Shown: in pieces, positions 41,788-50,618 of the stretch
Layout of the letters: each line of letters opens with the position of its first letter
Position numbering within the stretch: position 1 is the first letter of the stretch
Origin: DSQK01 sp964550175
GTDB lineage: Archaea; Nanobdellota; Nanobdellia; Woesearchaeales; ARS49
Assembly (NCBI GenBank): GCA_964550175.1
Contig: CAZJXP010000001.1
Location: forward strand, 558,001 to 622,000
Direction: 5' to 3'
Length of the DNA: 64,000 bases
The notes under the pieces: generated by a model
Databases searched by the model: none
The model's input: only the letters and a program-made list of their open reading frames with translations
What the model was told of the DNA's origin: nothing
Translations under genes and position numbers: made by a program

Positions 41788-42252
41788 ATGGCAGAAATGA
41801 AACACATCGTTCGCATCGCGAACACCGACTTGAAAGGCACGAAGCCTATGCTTTCTGGCCTCGCTGATGTCAAAGGCATCGGAATCATGCTCGCGCACGC
41901 AGTGTGTTCTGTCGCAGGCATCGAATGCAACCGAAAGCTCGGTTCTTTGACGGACGAAGAAGCTCGCCGATTGGACGAAATCGCCAAGAACCCGGTCAAG
42001 TTCGGCATCCCCGAATGGCTCATCAACCGACGCAAGGATCCTGAAACCGGCGTCGACAAGCATCTACTCACTAACGATTTGGTGTTCGTGCAAGAAAACG
42101 ACATCAAAATGATGAAGAAAATGAAGTGCTGGAAAGGATTCCGTCACACGCTCGGCCAGCCCGTGCGCGGACAGAAGACCCGAAGCAACTCACGAAAAGG
42201 AAAAGGAAACGTCATGGGCGTGCGAGTCGCGACCAAGAGTTCCACAACGTAA
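41788..42252 (+). CDS. rps13: Ribosomal protein S13 (uS13)
   Basis: Small-subunit head protein, 154 residues, archaeal length. Landmarks: HIVRIANTDLKGTKPMLSGLADVKGIG, and the basic C-terminal GFRHTLGQPVRGQKTRSNSRKGK. First gene of the second ribosomal operon, with strong promoter upstream; S4 follows after 9 bases. Confidence 0.97.
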   Translation: MAEMKHIVRIANTDLKGTKPMLSGLADVKGIGIMLAHAVCSVAGIECNRKLGSLTDEEARRLDEIAKNPVKFGIPEWLINRRKDPETGVDKHLLTNDLVFVQENDIKMMKKMKCWKGFRHTLGQPVRGQKTRSNSRKGKGNVMGVRVATKSSTT

Positions 42253-42261
42253 AGGTACACA

Positions 42262-42840
42262 ATGGGAGACCCACGCCGATTCACACCGCACTTCAAGGGG
42301 CCAGCGCACCCTTGGCAGAAGGAGCGCATTGAAGAAGAAAAGTCAGTCCTCCATGATTATGGTCTCAAAAACAAGTCAGAAGTCTGGCGAATCTCGAGCA
42401 AGGTCAAGGCGTTCACGCAACAGGCAAAGACGCTCATCGCAGCCACCGGCACGCAAGCCGAGCGAGAAAAGGAACAGTTGTTCCAACGATTGCAAAGAAT
42501 CGGACTCATCAAGCCCGGCGCAAAGCTGGACGACATCCTCTCACTCACCCTTCGAAACATGCTCGATCGCCGATTGCAGACCATCGTCTGCAAAAAGGGC
42601 CTCGCACGAAGCATGAAGCAGGCGCGACAGTTCATCACGCACCAACACATTTTGGTTGGCCAAAAAATTGTTTCCTCTCCTAACTACGTCGTTCCGATTG
42701 CGGACGAGCCGAGCGTCAGCCTGATTGTGCACAGCTCACTTTCCAAGGCAGACCACCCCGAGCGCGTCGCATTGCCGCCGAAGAAATCGAAGAAGCGCCC
42801 GGAACGAAGACGATTCGGCGATAAGCGAGGCCGACGATGA
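42262..42840 (+). CDS. rps4: Ribosomal protein S4 (uS4)
   Basis: Primary 16S rRNA-binding protein, 192 residues. The S4 RNA-binding domain is seen at about 100-150 (MLDRRLQTIVCKKGLARSMKQARQFITHQHI). Of its 20 arginine codons I count 13 CGA, 5 CGC and 2 AGA; such a preference for CGA in a highly expressed gene is unusual. The stop overlaps the S11 start by 4 bases. Confidence 0.97.
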   Translation: MGDPRRFTPHFKGPAHPWQKERIEEEKSVLHDYGLKNKSEVWRISSKVKAFTQQAKTLIAATGTQAEREKEQLFQRLQRIGLIKPGAKLDDILSLTLRNMLDRRLQTIVCKKGLARSMKQARQFITHQHILVGQKIVSSPNYVVPIADEPSVSLIVHSSLSKADHPERVALPPKKSKKRPERRRFGDKRGRR

Positions 42841-43235
42841 GCAAGGACGCACAGCGATGGGGACTTGCACACATCTACGCATCCTATAACGACACCATCA
42901 TCCACATCACCGATATCACCGGAACCGAAACGCTTTCCGTCGCATCCGGCGGAATGGTCGTCAAGAGCGACCGCATGGAAGGTTCCCCGACCGCAGCCAT
43001 GATGGCGGCCAAGAAGGCAGCCGAAGGCGCGCTTGAAAAGGGACTCACCGGCGTGCACATCCGCGTTCGAGGACCCGGCGGCCACAACGGCCCGACCACT
43101 CCTGGACCCGGTGCACAAGCAGCAATCCGAGCATTGTCTCGCATGGGATTGCGCATCGGAATTATCGAAGACGTTACTCCTATTCCGCATGGCGGCTGCC
43201 GAAAGAAGGGCGGCAAGCGAGGTCGACGAGTTTGA
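42837..43235 (+). CDS. rps11: Ribosomal protein S11 (uS11)
   Basis: Small-subunit platform protein, 132 residues. Signature: ASYNDTIIHITDITGTET, GLTGVHIRVRGPGGHNG, and the C-terminal GGCRKKGGKRGRRV. The stop overlaps the RpoD start (TTGA). No unusual features. Confidence 0.97.
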   Translation: MSKDAQRWGLAHIYASYNDTIIHITDITGTETLSVASGGMVVKSDRMEGSPTAAMMAAKKAAEGALEKGLTGVHIRVRGPGGHNGPTTPGPGAQAAIRALSRMGLRIGIIEDVTPIPHGGCRKKGGKRGRRV

Positions 43236-44005
43236 ACCTGACCTATTTGAGCGAGGACAAGAAAACGGGCCGTGTCTCCATGTTGATCAAGGAAGTCACG
43301 CCGGCGTTTGTTAACGCACTCCGACGCACGGTCATCGAAGGCGTCCCGACCATCGCGATCGACGATGTCGAAGTCATCAAGAACAGCTCAGCGTTGTACG
43401 ACGAAATGGTCGCGCACCGACTTGGCTTGATCGCGCTCACCACGGACTTGAAGGGCTATACTCCCCGAGACGAATGCACCTGCTCAAACGCAGGCTGCGC
43501 GAAGTGCACCGTTCAGTTAACACTCAAAGCAAAAGGGCCTTGCGTTGTCTTGGCCAGCGAACTCAAGAGCAAGGACCCGGCCGTCAAGCCGGTCTTCGGC
43601 GAAACTCCGATTGTTCAGTTGCTCAAGGGACAGGAACTCGAGCTCGAGTGCGTCGCAGCCTTGGGCCGCGGCAAGGACCACATGAAGTGGTCACCCGGAC
43701 TCGCGTGGCACGAATACGAACCCATCATCACCATCAACAACGACAAAGTCGCGGCGTGCAAGAACAAGCTTCCGCCGCAAATCTTCGACAAGAGCGGAAA
43801 GATTGACAAGAAGCTCATTGTGGGCCAACTTGCCGACGCGTGCGACGGCGCATGTGACGCGGTTAAGGTCGAACGAAATCCGAACAACATCATATTCCAC
43901 GTCGAACCGTGGGGCCAATTGAGCGCGCGTGCAATCGTCACGAAAGCGCTCGACATGCTCGCGGAACGATTCACCGAATTCGAGAAGAAATTCAGTGAAG
44001 CATAA
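43232..44005 (+). CDS. rpoD: RNA polymerase subunit D (Rpb3-like) with iron-sulfur-type cysteines
   Basis: Assembly platform of archaeal RNA polymerase, 257 residues. Dimerisation domain: VSMLIKEVTPAFVNALRRTVIEGVPT. The inserted cysteine cluster CTCSNAGCAKC (about 81-91) fits the ferredoxin-like domain of archaeal D subunits. Two more cysteines sit in DACDGACDA. The start appears to be TTG, overlapping the S11 stop; no in-frame ATG lies before the conserved N-terminus. tRNA-Leu(GAG) follows 19 bases after the stop. Confidence 0.95.
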   Translation: MNLTYLSEDKKTGRVSMLIKEVTPAFVNALRRTVIEGVPTIAIDDVEVIKNSSALYDEMVAHRLGLIALTTDLKGYTPRDECTCSNAGCAKCTVQLTLKAKGPCVVLASELKSKDPAVKPVFGETPIVQLLKGQELELECVAALGRGKDHMKWSPGLAWHEYEPIITINNDKVAACKNKLPPQIFDKSGKIDKKLIVGQLADACDGACDAVKVERNPNNIIFHVEPWGQLSARAIVTKALDMLAERFTEFEKKFSEA

Positions 44006-44024
44006 GACCTCGACATCAATCACT

Positions 44025-44107
44025 GCGGCTGTACCGAAGTGGTCAAACGGGCACGATTGAGGTTCGTGTAGCTTAGGCTTTCGCAGGTTCGAATCCTGCC
44101 AGCCGCA
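44025..44107 (+). tRNA. tRNA-Leu (GAG)
   Basis: 83 bases, class II. Acceptor GCGGCTG/CAGCCGC, anticodon stem CACGA/TCGTG around loop TTGAGGT (anticodon GAG), T arm CAGGTTCGAATCCTG, discriminator A. It is embedded in the ribosomal/RNA polymerase operon between rpoD and rpl18e, so its processing must cut the operon transcript. L18e starts 27 bases later. Confidence 0.95.
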
Positions 44108-44134
44108 TACATTAGGAAATCAAAGGAAATAACA

Positions 44135-44500
44135 ATGGGAAAACGAACAGGACCCAGCAATGAATACCTTGTTCAGCTCATCCAAGAGCTGAAGAAGTCA
44201 TCGACTACGAACAAGGCTGACATCTGGGATCGCATTGCGGAAGACTTGAGCAAGTCAACTCGAACTCGACGCGAAGTCAACCTCAGCACGATCAACCGAT
44301 CCACCAGCGCAAACGAAGTCATCGTTGTTCCGGGCAAAGTCTTGGGCGCCGGCGCAGTCGACCACAGCGTCACCGTCGCGGCATTCGCGATATCTGCGGG
44401 CGCGCGACAAAGAATTATTGACGCGAAAGGAAAAGTCATCACGATCATGGAATTAGTCAAGCAGCACCCGAACGGAAAGAACGTCAGAATCATAGGCTAA
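44135..44500 (+). CDS. rpl18e: Ribosomal protein L18e (eL18)
   Basis: Archaeal/eukaryotic large-subunit protein, 121 residues, with RTGPSNEYLVQLIQELKKSS at the start and VIVVPGKVLGAGAVDHSVTVA in the middle. AAAGGAAAT before the ATG is a weak ribosome site. L13 follows after 2 bases. Confidence 0.96.
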   Translation: MGKRTGPSNEYLVQLIQELKKSSTTNKADIWDRIAEDLSKSTRTRREVNLSTINRSTSANEVIVVPGKVLGAGAVDHSVTVAAFAISAGARQRIIDAKGKVITIMELVKQHPNGKNVRIIG

Positions 44501-44502
44501 AC

Positions 44503-44955
44503 ATGGCAGACACGAAAAAAACGGAACCGAAAACTATCTTGGTCGACGCGGCGCACACCGTCGTTGGTAGACTTGGTAGCTACGTCGCCAAGCAAGCGCT
44601 CGCGGGCGTTCACGTCAACATCATCAACTGCGAACAGGCAATCATCACGGGCAAGAAAATCTGGATCCTTCCGCACTTTTCGAGAATCCGAGACGAACGA
44701 GGACAGATTCGACACGGCCCGTACATGCACCGCGGCCCGGACAAGTTTGTCCGACGCACTATCCGAGGCATGTTGCCCTGGGACAAGACCCGAGGACAGA
44801 ACGCCTGGCGACGCATCATGTGCTACACCGGAACCCCTGCGCCCTTCAAGAACCAAAAAGCAGAAGCCGTGCCGCGAGCTCATGTAACAAAGCTTACCAA
44901 TCTTAACTACATCACCATCGGACAATTGTGCAAGCACCTCGGAGCCAAGCTATGA
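44503..44955 (+). CDS. rpl13: Ribosomal protein L13 (uL13)
   Basis: Large-subunit protein, 150 residues. Landmarks: DAAHTVVGRLGSYVAKQAL, GPYMHRGPDKFVRRTIRGMLPWDKTRG. The last codons overlap the S9 start by 4 bases. Normal archaeal length. Confidence 0.97.
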   Translation: MADTKKTEPKTILVDAAHTVVGRLGSYVAKQALAGVHVNIINCEQAIITGKKIWILPHFSRIRDERGQIRHGPYMHRGPDKFVRRTIRGMLPWDKTRGQNAWRRIMCYTGTPAPFKNQKAEAVPRAHVTKLTNLNYITIGQLCKHLGAKL

Positions 44956-45347
44956 AAAACATCATCGAAAGCGGGAAAAGAAAGACAGCCGTTGCTCGAG
45001 CATGCTTGTACCCGGGAGCCGGCGTTGTCAGAATTAATAGGGCGCTTATCGCGACCATCAAGCCTGAATTTCACCAGCTCAAGATGCGAGAACCGTTGAT
45101 CCTCGCCGGCGACGTGTCGAGCCAAGTCAACATTGACGTTATTGTCAGTGGTGGCGGCTCAAACAGCCAAGCTGAAGCGGTGCGACTTGCGATTGCCAAA
45201 GCTTTGGCGCAGTTCGACAAAAAATTGCACAAGGAATTCTTATCCTATGATAGACAATTGCTCGTCGCGGACGTCCGACAAAAGGAAACGCACAAGCCCA
45301 ACTGCCACGGAAAGGCACGAGCGAAGCGACAAAAGTCCTACAGATGA
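44952..45347 (+). CDS. rps9: Ribosomal protein S9 (uS9)
   Basis: Small-subunit protein whose C-terminus reaches the P-site tRNA; 131 residues from the ATG at 44952 (overlaps the L13 stop, ATGA). ESGKRKTAVARACLYPGAGVVRIN at the start, GGGSNSQAEAVRLAIAKAL, and the terminal AKRQKSYR. An upstream start would lie inside L13 and is rejected. Confidence 0.96.
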   Translation: MKNIIESGKRKTAVARACLYPGAGVVRINRALIATIKPEFHQLKMREPLILAGDVSSQVNIDVIVSGGGSNSQAEAVRLAIAKALAQFDKKLHKEFLSYDRQLLVADVRQKETHKPNCHGKARAKRQKSYR

Positions 45348-45354
45348 GGCTACT

Positions 45355-45552
45355 ATGATAATCCCTATACGATGCTGGAGCTGCGGAAAACCGATCGGCC
45401 AGATGTGGGAAGAGTTCAAGACCCGCGTCGCGAAAGGCGAGGACAAGAAGAAGATCCTCGACGACTTGGGAACCGACCGGTACTGCTGCCGATCCATGCT
45501 GATGGGACACATCGACATGATCGAGACGGCTGGACAGTTTAAGAAAGCTTAA
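45355..45552 (+). CDS. rpoN: RNA polymerase subunit N (Rpb10-like)
   Basis: 65-residue zinc protein of the polymerase. The N-terminal IPIRCWSCGKPIG gives CxxC, and DRYCCRSMLMGHIDMI gives the adjacent CC pair, the atypical zinc site of Rpb10. Normal length. It ends the operon; RpoK and S2, which often follow in archaea, are not here. A T-rich stretch (45556-45563) follows. Confidence 0.96.
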   Translation: MIIPIRCWSCGKPIGQMWEEFKTRVAKGEDKKKILDDLGTDRYCCRSMLMGHIDMIETAGQFKKA

Positions 45553-45595
45553 GATTCTTTTTTACCTTTGTAGTTTAGTTTCTCTTCCTTACCTA

Positions 45596-45700
45596 ACTTT
45601 TTACCGCCCCGATTGGAAGTAGCGTTACGTTCTAAATTCTAACAACAATTAAACGAACGACTCAAAATCTGCAAGGACGAACCAACGTGAAGGAAGCGGC
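45596..45700 (+). repeat. Dispersed intergenic repeat, copy D
   Basis: Box 1 ACTTTTTACCGCCCCGATTGG (45596-45616) and core AACGACTCAAAATCTGC (45656-45672) are separated by an A/T-rich spacer. Downstream, AAGGAC and ACCAACGTGAAGGAAGC match copies C and E. The following bases form a hairpin GGAAGC/GCTTCC. The LeuRS gene begins about 50 bases later, after its own TATA-like GGTTTTTAAG. Confidence 0.7.
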
Positions 45701-45752
45701 TTACTATTTGCTTCCAGAAAGGTTTTTAAGTCGTTCTCCGTGAGGTTCATCT

Positions 45753-48362
45753 ATGGACCAACGCGAGATTGTGCCGAAGTGGCAAAAAAAGTGGGCGGAC
45801 AAGAAGGTGTTCGACTCGGACGAGTCGAGCAAGAAGCCCAAGTTCTACAATCTCGAGATGTTCCCGTATCCTTCTGGTTCTGGTTTGCACATGGGCCACG
45901 TGCGCAACTACACCATCGGAGACACGGTCGCACGCTACAAACGAATGCGCGGCTTCAACGTGCTCTACCCCATGGGCTTCGATGCCTTTGGGTTACCAGC
46001 CGAGAACGCGGCGATTAAAACGAAGACGCACCCGCGCGAATACACCGAAAACGCGATTGCAAGTCTCACGGCGAGCTTGAAACGATTAGGCGTGAGCTAT
46101 GACTGGTCGAAGACGCTTGCTACCTGCAACCCGGACTATTACAAATGGAACCAATTGTTCTTCATCAAATTCTTCGAGAAAGGACTTGCGTATCGCAAGA
46201 AGGCGCCGATCAACTGGTGCAACTCCTGCGGCACCGTCTTGGCGAACGAACAGGTTGTTGACGGTCGCTGCTGGCGCTGCGACAACAAAGTCGAAATAAA
46301 AGATTTGGAACAATGGTTCTTCAAGATTACTGAATATGCTGATGAATTGCTTGAGTCGTTGCCGTCGCTGCACTGGCCCGAGCGCATCATCACGATGCAG
46401 CAGAACTGGATCGGAAAATCAACGGGAACGTTGATTGACTGGAGCGTCAAAGGGTCGGACAAGAAATTGCAGGTGTTCACGACCCGACCGGACACGATTT
46501 TCGGCGTTTCCTGTATTGTGTTGGCGCCCGAGCATCCGATCGTGCACACGCTCGTGCACGGCACCAAGCATGAAGCCGAAGTGCGCGCGTTCGCGAGCAA
46601 AGTTGTGCTTGAGGAAAAATTTAGTCGTTCTGACGCGAACAAGGAGAAAGAAGGAGTCTTCATTGGGCAATATGCGATTCACCCGTTCACCAAGAAAGAA
46701 GTCCCTATCTACGTTGCTAACTTCGTGTTGATGGACTACGGCACGGGCATGGTCATGTGTGTTCCGGGGCATGACGAACGCGACTTCGCGTTTGCAACGA
46801 AATACAAGCTTCCCATTACGTGTGTGATTACTGGCGGCGACCTGCCGTACACTTCCGAAGGCGAGCTGGTGAATTCCGGCGCGTTTACGGGCGTGCACTC
46901 GGAGAAAGCGCGCGTTGACATTACTAAGACTCTTGAGAAGCAGAAGATTGGCAAAGCCACGACGAACTATAAGATGCGCGATTGGCTTGTTTCGCGACAG
47001 CGCTACTGGGGCACGCCGATCCCCATAGTGCATTGCGCGAAATGCGGGCTTGTCCCCGTGCCGGAATCCGAATTGCCCGTCAAATTGCCCGAGCACGTCG
47101 CGTTTACGGGACAAGGAAACCCGCTTGCTAATACTGCTTCGTTCGTCGATACGAAATGTCCGAAATGCAAAAGTCCCGCAAAGCGCGAGACGGACACGAT
47201 GGACACGTTCGTCGACAGCTCCTGGTATTACTTGCGGTATACTTCTCCGGGCGAGAAGACCCGACCGTTCGATCCAAAGAAAGTCTCCTACTGGATGCCC
47301 GTCGACCAGTACATCGGCGGAGCCGAACACGCGATTCTTCATCTCCTGTATGCACGATTTTTCTGCAAAGCACTCAGAGATTTAGGATTCGTTACGATTG
47401 ACGAACCGTTCCCCGCGCTGTTCAACCAAGGGATGGTCAACAAGGACGGCCAGAAGATGAGCAAGAGCAAAGGCAATGTCGTCTCGCAAGAGGATGCCGA
47501 ACAGAACTTTGGCATTGATACGGCGCGACTGTTCATGCTCTTTGTTGCTTCTCCCGGCAAGGACATCGAATGGTCGGATGAAGGGGCGCAAGGAAGTTAC
47601 CGATTCTTGCAGAAACTCGAAGGACTGTTTGCGAAGAAAGGAACTGTCGTTGACAAGGCCGCTGAAAGCAAAGTACACTCCTCGTTGAAATCGGTTACGC
47701 AGGCGCTTGAAGGACTCGAGCTGAATAAAGCAATCCTTGCGATTGCTGATTGTGTTGAGTTCTTGGCGTCGCGCGAAACGGTGAGTACCTCGACGCTTGA
47801 GCTTGTTACGCTGATGATTTCTCCTTTCGTGCCGCACGTCGCGGAAGAATTGTGGGAAACCTTGGGCAAGAAACCGTTTGTGTGTACTCAGTCTTGGCCT
47901 GAATACGATGAGAAGAAAATTGACTTAGAGTATGACTATCACGAACAGTTCATCACGTTGCTGACGAGCGACATCCGCGGCGTGTTAACGATGAAGAAGA
48001 TGACGCCGAAGAAGATCACGTTGTTTTCCGCGGAGCAATGGAAATTCGACCTGTATTCTTCCGTGAAGAAACACTTCGAGAAAACGAAGAACTTCAAGGA
48101 AATCATGGATTCGTTGATGAAGGGCGATTTTAGAAAGCACGCGGAATTCGTCGCAAAGACGGTTCCGAAACTCGTTGCCGAGCCCGGACGTATTCCTACA
48201 TTTATCCTGGGTCAGAAGAAAGAAGCCGAACTGTTGAAACAGTTTTCAGCTCAACTCTCGAAAGAATTCAACTGCCCTATCGAATTGTTGTTGGAACAGA
48301 ACTCGGCTGAGCCGAAGGCGAAGTTCGCGACACCCGGCAAGCCGGCGATGTTGATAGGATAA
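45753..48362 (+). CDS. leuS: Leucyl-tRNA synthetase, bacterial type
   Basis: Charges tRNA-Leu. 869 residues. Class I signatures: YPSGSGLHMGHVRNYTIGD (HMGH, about 39-57) and KMSKSKGNVVS (about 570). The CP1 editing domain has the threonine-rich TTRPDTIFGV, and a zinc-ribbon-like region CNSCGTVLANEQVVDGRCWRC lies before it. The HMGHVRNYTIGD form, DAFGLPAE and the overall length match bacterial LeuRS, not the archaeal/eukaryotic form (about 950 residues). This indicates an old transfer. Leucine tRNA genes in the window are at 26854 and 44025. Confidence 0.94.
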   Translation: MDQREIVPKWQKKWADKKVFDSDESSKKPKFYNLEMFPYPSGSGLHMGHVRNYTIGDTVARYKRMRGFNVLYPMGFDAFGLPAENAAIKTKTHPREYTENAIASLTASLKRLGVSYDWSKTLATCNPDYYKWNQLFFIKFFEKGLAYRKKAPINWCNSCGTVLANEQVVDGRCWRCDNKVEIKDLEQWFFKITEYADELLESLPSLHWPERIITMQQNWIGKSTGTLIDWSVKGSDKKLQVFTTRPDTIFGVSCIVLAPEHPIVHTLVHGTKHEAEVRAFASKVVLEEKFSRSDANKEKEGVFIGQYAIHPFTKKEVPIYVANFVLMDYGTGMVMCVPGHDERDFAFATKYKLPITCVITGGDLPYTSEGELVNSGAFTGVHSEKARVDITKTLEKQKIGKATTNYKMRDWLVSRQRYWGTPIPIVHCAKCGLVPVPESELPVKLPEHVAFTGQGNPLANTASFVDTKCPKCKSPAKRETDTMDTFVDSSWYYLRYTSPGEKTRPFDPKKVSYWMPVDQYIGGAEHAILHLLYARFFCKALRDLGFVTIDEPFPALFNQGMVNKDGQKMSKSKGNVVSQEDAEQNFGIDTARLFMLFVASPGKDIEWSDEGAQGSYRFLQKLEGLFAKKGTVVDKAAESKVHSSLKSVTQALEGLELNKAILAIADCVEFLASRETVSTSTLELVTLMISPFVPHVAEELWETLGKKPFVCTQSWPEYDEKKIDLEYDYHEQFITLLTSDIRGVLTMKKMTPKKITLFSAEQWKFDLYSSVKKHFEKTKNFKEIMDSLMKGDFRKHAEFVAKTVPKLVAEPGRIPTFILGQKKEAELLKQFSAQLSKEFNCPIELLLEQNSAEPKAKFATPGKPAMLIG

Positions 48363-48380
48363 TTTTTCTTAGAAAAAAGT

Positions 48381-48651
48381 AGCAGGCACGCCCAGGAATG
48401 GTACATTCAAACGCATACACGTTGACCTTCTGCAGTCCTCGATTCCGCGACCCCGTAAACAGGGAACATGACGGTTAGCGTTGCTGTCTTCCGACCCTGG
48501 CGCGGTTCCCAACACGTCCATTCTACAGGACAGAACGTCAACGTTCTGCACAAGACGTGTAAGCGAATAAATGCCTCTTCCCAAGCTTCGGTCCCGCGTG
48601 AAGCCCGTTCACGGTTACAGAAGAGGGCTAACCTTCCGACCTAGCCTGCCG
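48381..48651 (-). ncRNA. ffs: SRP RNA (7S RNA)
   Basis: RNA scaffold of the signal recognition particle, about 271 bases. The Alu-domain start GGCAGGCTAGGTCGGAAGGTT followed by CTGTAACC is typical of archaea. The S-domain apical helix 8 has CCAGGGTCGGAAGACAGCAACG (GGAA tetraloop and AGCA internal loop). The ends pair through GCAGGC (about 48645-48650) and GCCTGC (about 48382-48387). A T run just after the 3' end is the terminator. A TATA element (GTTTAAAAAGG, about 48671-48681) lies upstream on the minus strand. Confidence 0.92.
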
Positions 48652-48733
48652 TTTAAAACACTGTTCTGGGCCTTTTTAAACGTTTCCTCTAGAGTCAATA
48701 AATCGTTATTAAGCAGCAGCACTTAGTACCATT

Positions 48734-49183
48734 GTGACCATCCTCCACTTCGCTAAAAATGGGGTGCTTATCCAAAGCACGATCAACGTGCTCTTAGGAG
48801 AAGGACCCGTAGAACTCATCCCGCAAGAGATTCTCCCCATTCAAGGACCTGAAGAAAAGCTTCAGTTCGGCAACATCATCGTCACGCGCCACGCCTTCGG
48901 CGTCAGACTCATTCTTCCCGACGCGACGTTAGAATACCTCCATGCTCCGCCGAAGAAACTAACAGAACACGCGTGCAACGTGCTCATTATCCACGAAGGC
49001 ATCGCGGCAGACCGTTTGATCAAGACCATCAAACCACAACTCACAATCATGCACAACGGCACGTTGGACTGGGCAAGAGAACGACAAAAGAAGACCGGCG
49101 TCCAGACAATAGCAACGGATGAATCAACCATTGTTGACTTAGCAGCCTACAGCGCGATTTCTCCCCAGCACCGTTTGGTTTAA
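48734..49183 (+). CDS. Hypothetical protein, possibly a truncated MBL-like fold
   Basis: 149 residues, alpha/beta, from a GTG at 48734. The sequence with KLTEHACNVLIIHEGIAADRL and PQLTIMHNGTLDWARERQKKTGVQTIATDES recalls the back half of metallo-beta-lactamase-fold proteins, where such strands precede the end of the domain. However, no HxHxDH motif is present. No confident family. Its 3' end overlaps the presenilin-type gene on the other strand by 4 bases. Confidence 0.6.
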   Translation: MTILHFAKNGVLIQSTINVLLGEGPVELIPQEILPIQGPEEKLQFGNIIVTRHAFGVRLILPDATLEYLHAPPKKLTEHACNVLIIHEGIAADRLIKTIKPQLTIMHNGTLDWARERQKKTGVQTIATDESTIVDLAAYSAISPQHRLV

Positions 49184-50097
49184 ACCAAGAATTTGACCAA
49201 GAACACGACGCCGAGCCCGACAAAACAACCGGCAGAAATGAATGGCATTGCCGGATAGAACTTTCCTTTCTGACCGTAGATCAGCAAACCCAGCAACGCA
49301 ATCGCCGCAAATGGCGGAATCAACAGCGCAAGCCACCCTTGTCCCGTCAGCGCGAACTCCTTCAACACGCTCGCGGCAAACAACAGCGGAAAGCCCATAT
49401 CCCCGCCGCCTAAGACGGCGAGCTGAACCGCCCCTTTCTTCGCGTTCAGATTCGGTTTTGCGTTGACAATTTTCCCGTTTTGATACGGAATCATCAGTCC
49501 GGCGAACAACCCGGTTTTTGTCTGCGCCTTAGCAAGCGTCACCATATGCTTGCTCTTCCATACGGCGTACGCATCATACAACGAAATGAGAATCAACAGC
49601 ACGACCATCGTCCAGATGTTTACAATACTGAACAGCACAGAAACAAGCCCGCCGTACAACAACAGCTCAGTTACATTTTGCGCAATCAGCGACGGCTTCC
49701 ACGTCTTCAACGCAGCGAGAATGGCCGCAGAAATTCCTGCGATCAACGCCCCTGAAGGAGCGTTCTTCAAAAACGCGAAAAGTGAAAAGTAAACACACAA
49801 TGACACCGAAAGGAAAAACCACAGCTTCCAAACGATGGGCTTCATGCGCATCACAAGGAATAGGACAACCGTGCCAATCAGCACGGCAAGAATAAGATAG
49901 ATCGGCGAAAACGCAACGTCAATCTGCGGACGCTCAATCTCTTGTCCGACCACCATCGGCAACGGCGTCGCGGTGAAGTTTCCGGTCGTTGCAGAAGCCG
50001 AGTAATCGATATATGAATTCACGACCCACAATCCAACATACTGCGTCGCCAAGAACAACACAATCATGATCGCAAGAATCCGCGGGTTGTGCTTCAT
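49180..50097 (-). CDS. Presenilin/signal-peptide-peptidase-type aspartyl protease (A22)
   Basis: 305 residues with about nine membrane segments. The two catalytic aspartates are in LYDAYAVW and LGGGDMGFPLLF (the GxGD motif); the usual PAL motif reads PAMP (YPAMPFISAG). Such archaeal proteases cut membrane-embedded helices, for example leftover signal peptides. The ATG at 50097 is preferred: a TATA box (TTTAAATAG) lies about 25 bases upstream and would make the mRNA leaderless. The same A/T element serves the divergent gene at 50150. Confidence 0.88.
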   Translation of the reverse strand: MKHNPRILAIMIVLFLATQYVGLWVVNSYIDYSASATTGNFTATPLPMVVGQEIERPQIDVAFSPIYLILAVLIGTVVLFLVMRMKPIVWKLWFFLSVSLCVYFSLFAFLKNAPSGALIAGISAAILAALKTWKPSLIAQNVTELLLYGGLVSVLFSIVNIWTMVVLLILISLYDAYAVWKSKHMVTLAKAQTKTGLFAGLMIPYQNGKIVNAKPNLNAKKGAVQLAVLGGGDMGFPLLFAASVLKEFALTGQGWLALLIPPFAAIALLGLLIYGQKGKFYPAMPFISAGCFVGLGVVFLVKFLV

Positions 50098-50149
50098 ACC
50101 CTCATTACGGCGCACAAGCTATTTAAACCTGCCTTTGTGACAAATCAGC

Positions 50150-50605
50150 ATGAAATCATTCACGAGCATCGCCATCTCTGTCTTCGCAAAGCCGGAAGAC
50201 GACGCGAAAAAGCTGGAAACCGGATTAATCAAGCTTATTCCGTTCGATTTGGAAAACGAAAAGATTGCCGTGGACGACCAGACTGCGCAAGGCTTCAACC
50301 AGCGCACCATCCACATTTACACCATCACGCTGCAGAAAGACCGACACGTCAACGCGTTCGTTGACTTCCTACTGGAAAAGCTCAGCAAGCAGCAACGGAT
50401 CCAATTAGTGAATGAAGCCGACACACGACTCGATTCCGATCTCATGTTCTTTCTGCGCATTGACAAAGCGTTGTGGGTGAACGATGGCATCCTGCAGCTC
50501 ACGGATTCCGGAAGCTGTTACCACATCAAATGCACGGTCGCGGCGTTCCCCAAGAAGCGGGATATCGCGCTTGAAGTCGCCACAAACGTTTTTAAACCAG
50601 TCTAG
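50150..50605 (+). CDS. RNA-binding protein, predicted exosome-associated (COG1325 type)
   Basis: 151 residues. The conserved block VNEADTRLDSDLMFFLRIDK and CYHIKCTVAAFPKKRDIAL identifies an archaeal family predicted to work with the RNA exosome, because its gene often lies near exosome genes; the fold binds RNA. Here its neighbours are the presenilin-type protease and TrpRS. A leaderless mRNA is likely (TATA about 27 bases before the ATG). Confidence 0.85.
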   Translation: MKSFTSIAISVFAKPEDDAKKLETGLIKLIPFDLENEKIAVDDQTAQGFNQRTIHIYTITLQKDRHVNAFVDFLLEKLSKQQRIQLVNEADTRLDSDLMFFLRIDKALWVNDGILQLTDSGSCYHIKCTVAAFPKKRDIALEVATNVFKPV

Positions 50606-50618
50606 GAAGTGACTGTCC

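Noticed and set aside
45656..45672. Repeat core as a remnant of tRNA-Leu(CAA), because ACTCAAAATC looks like an anticodon loop
   Set aside because: Only two anticodon-stem pairs can form, no acceptor or T arm is near, and the real tRNA-Leu(CAA) has a different arm sequence.
48734..49183. Active metallo-beta-lactamase hydrolase
   Set aside because: No HxHxDH motif or other ligands are present, so only a remote resemblance is noted.
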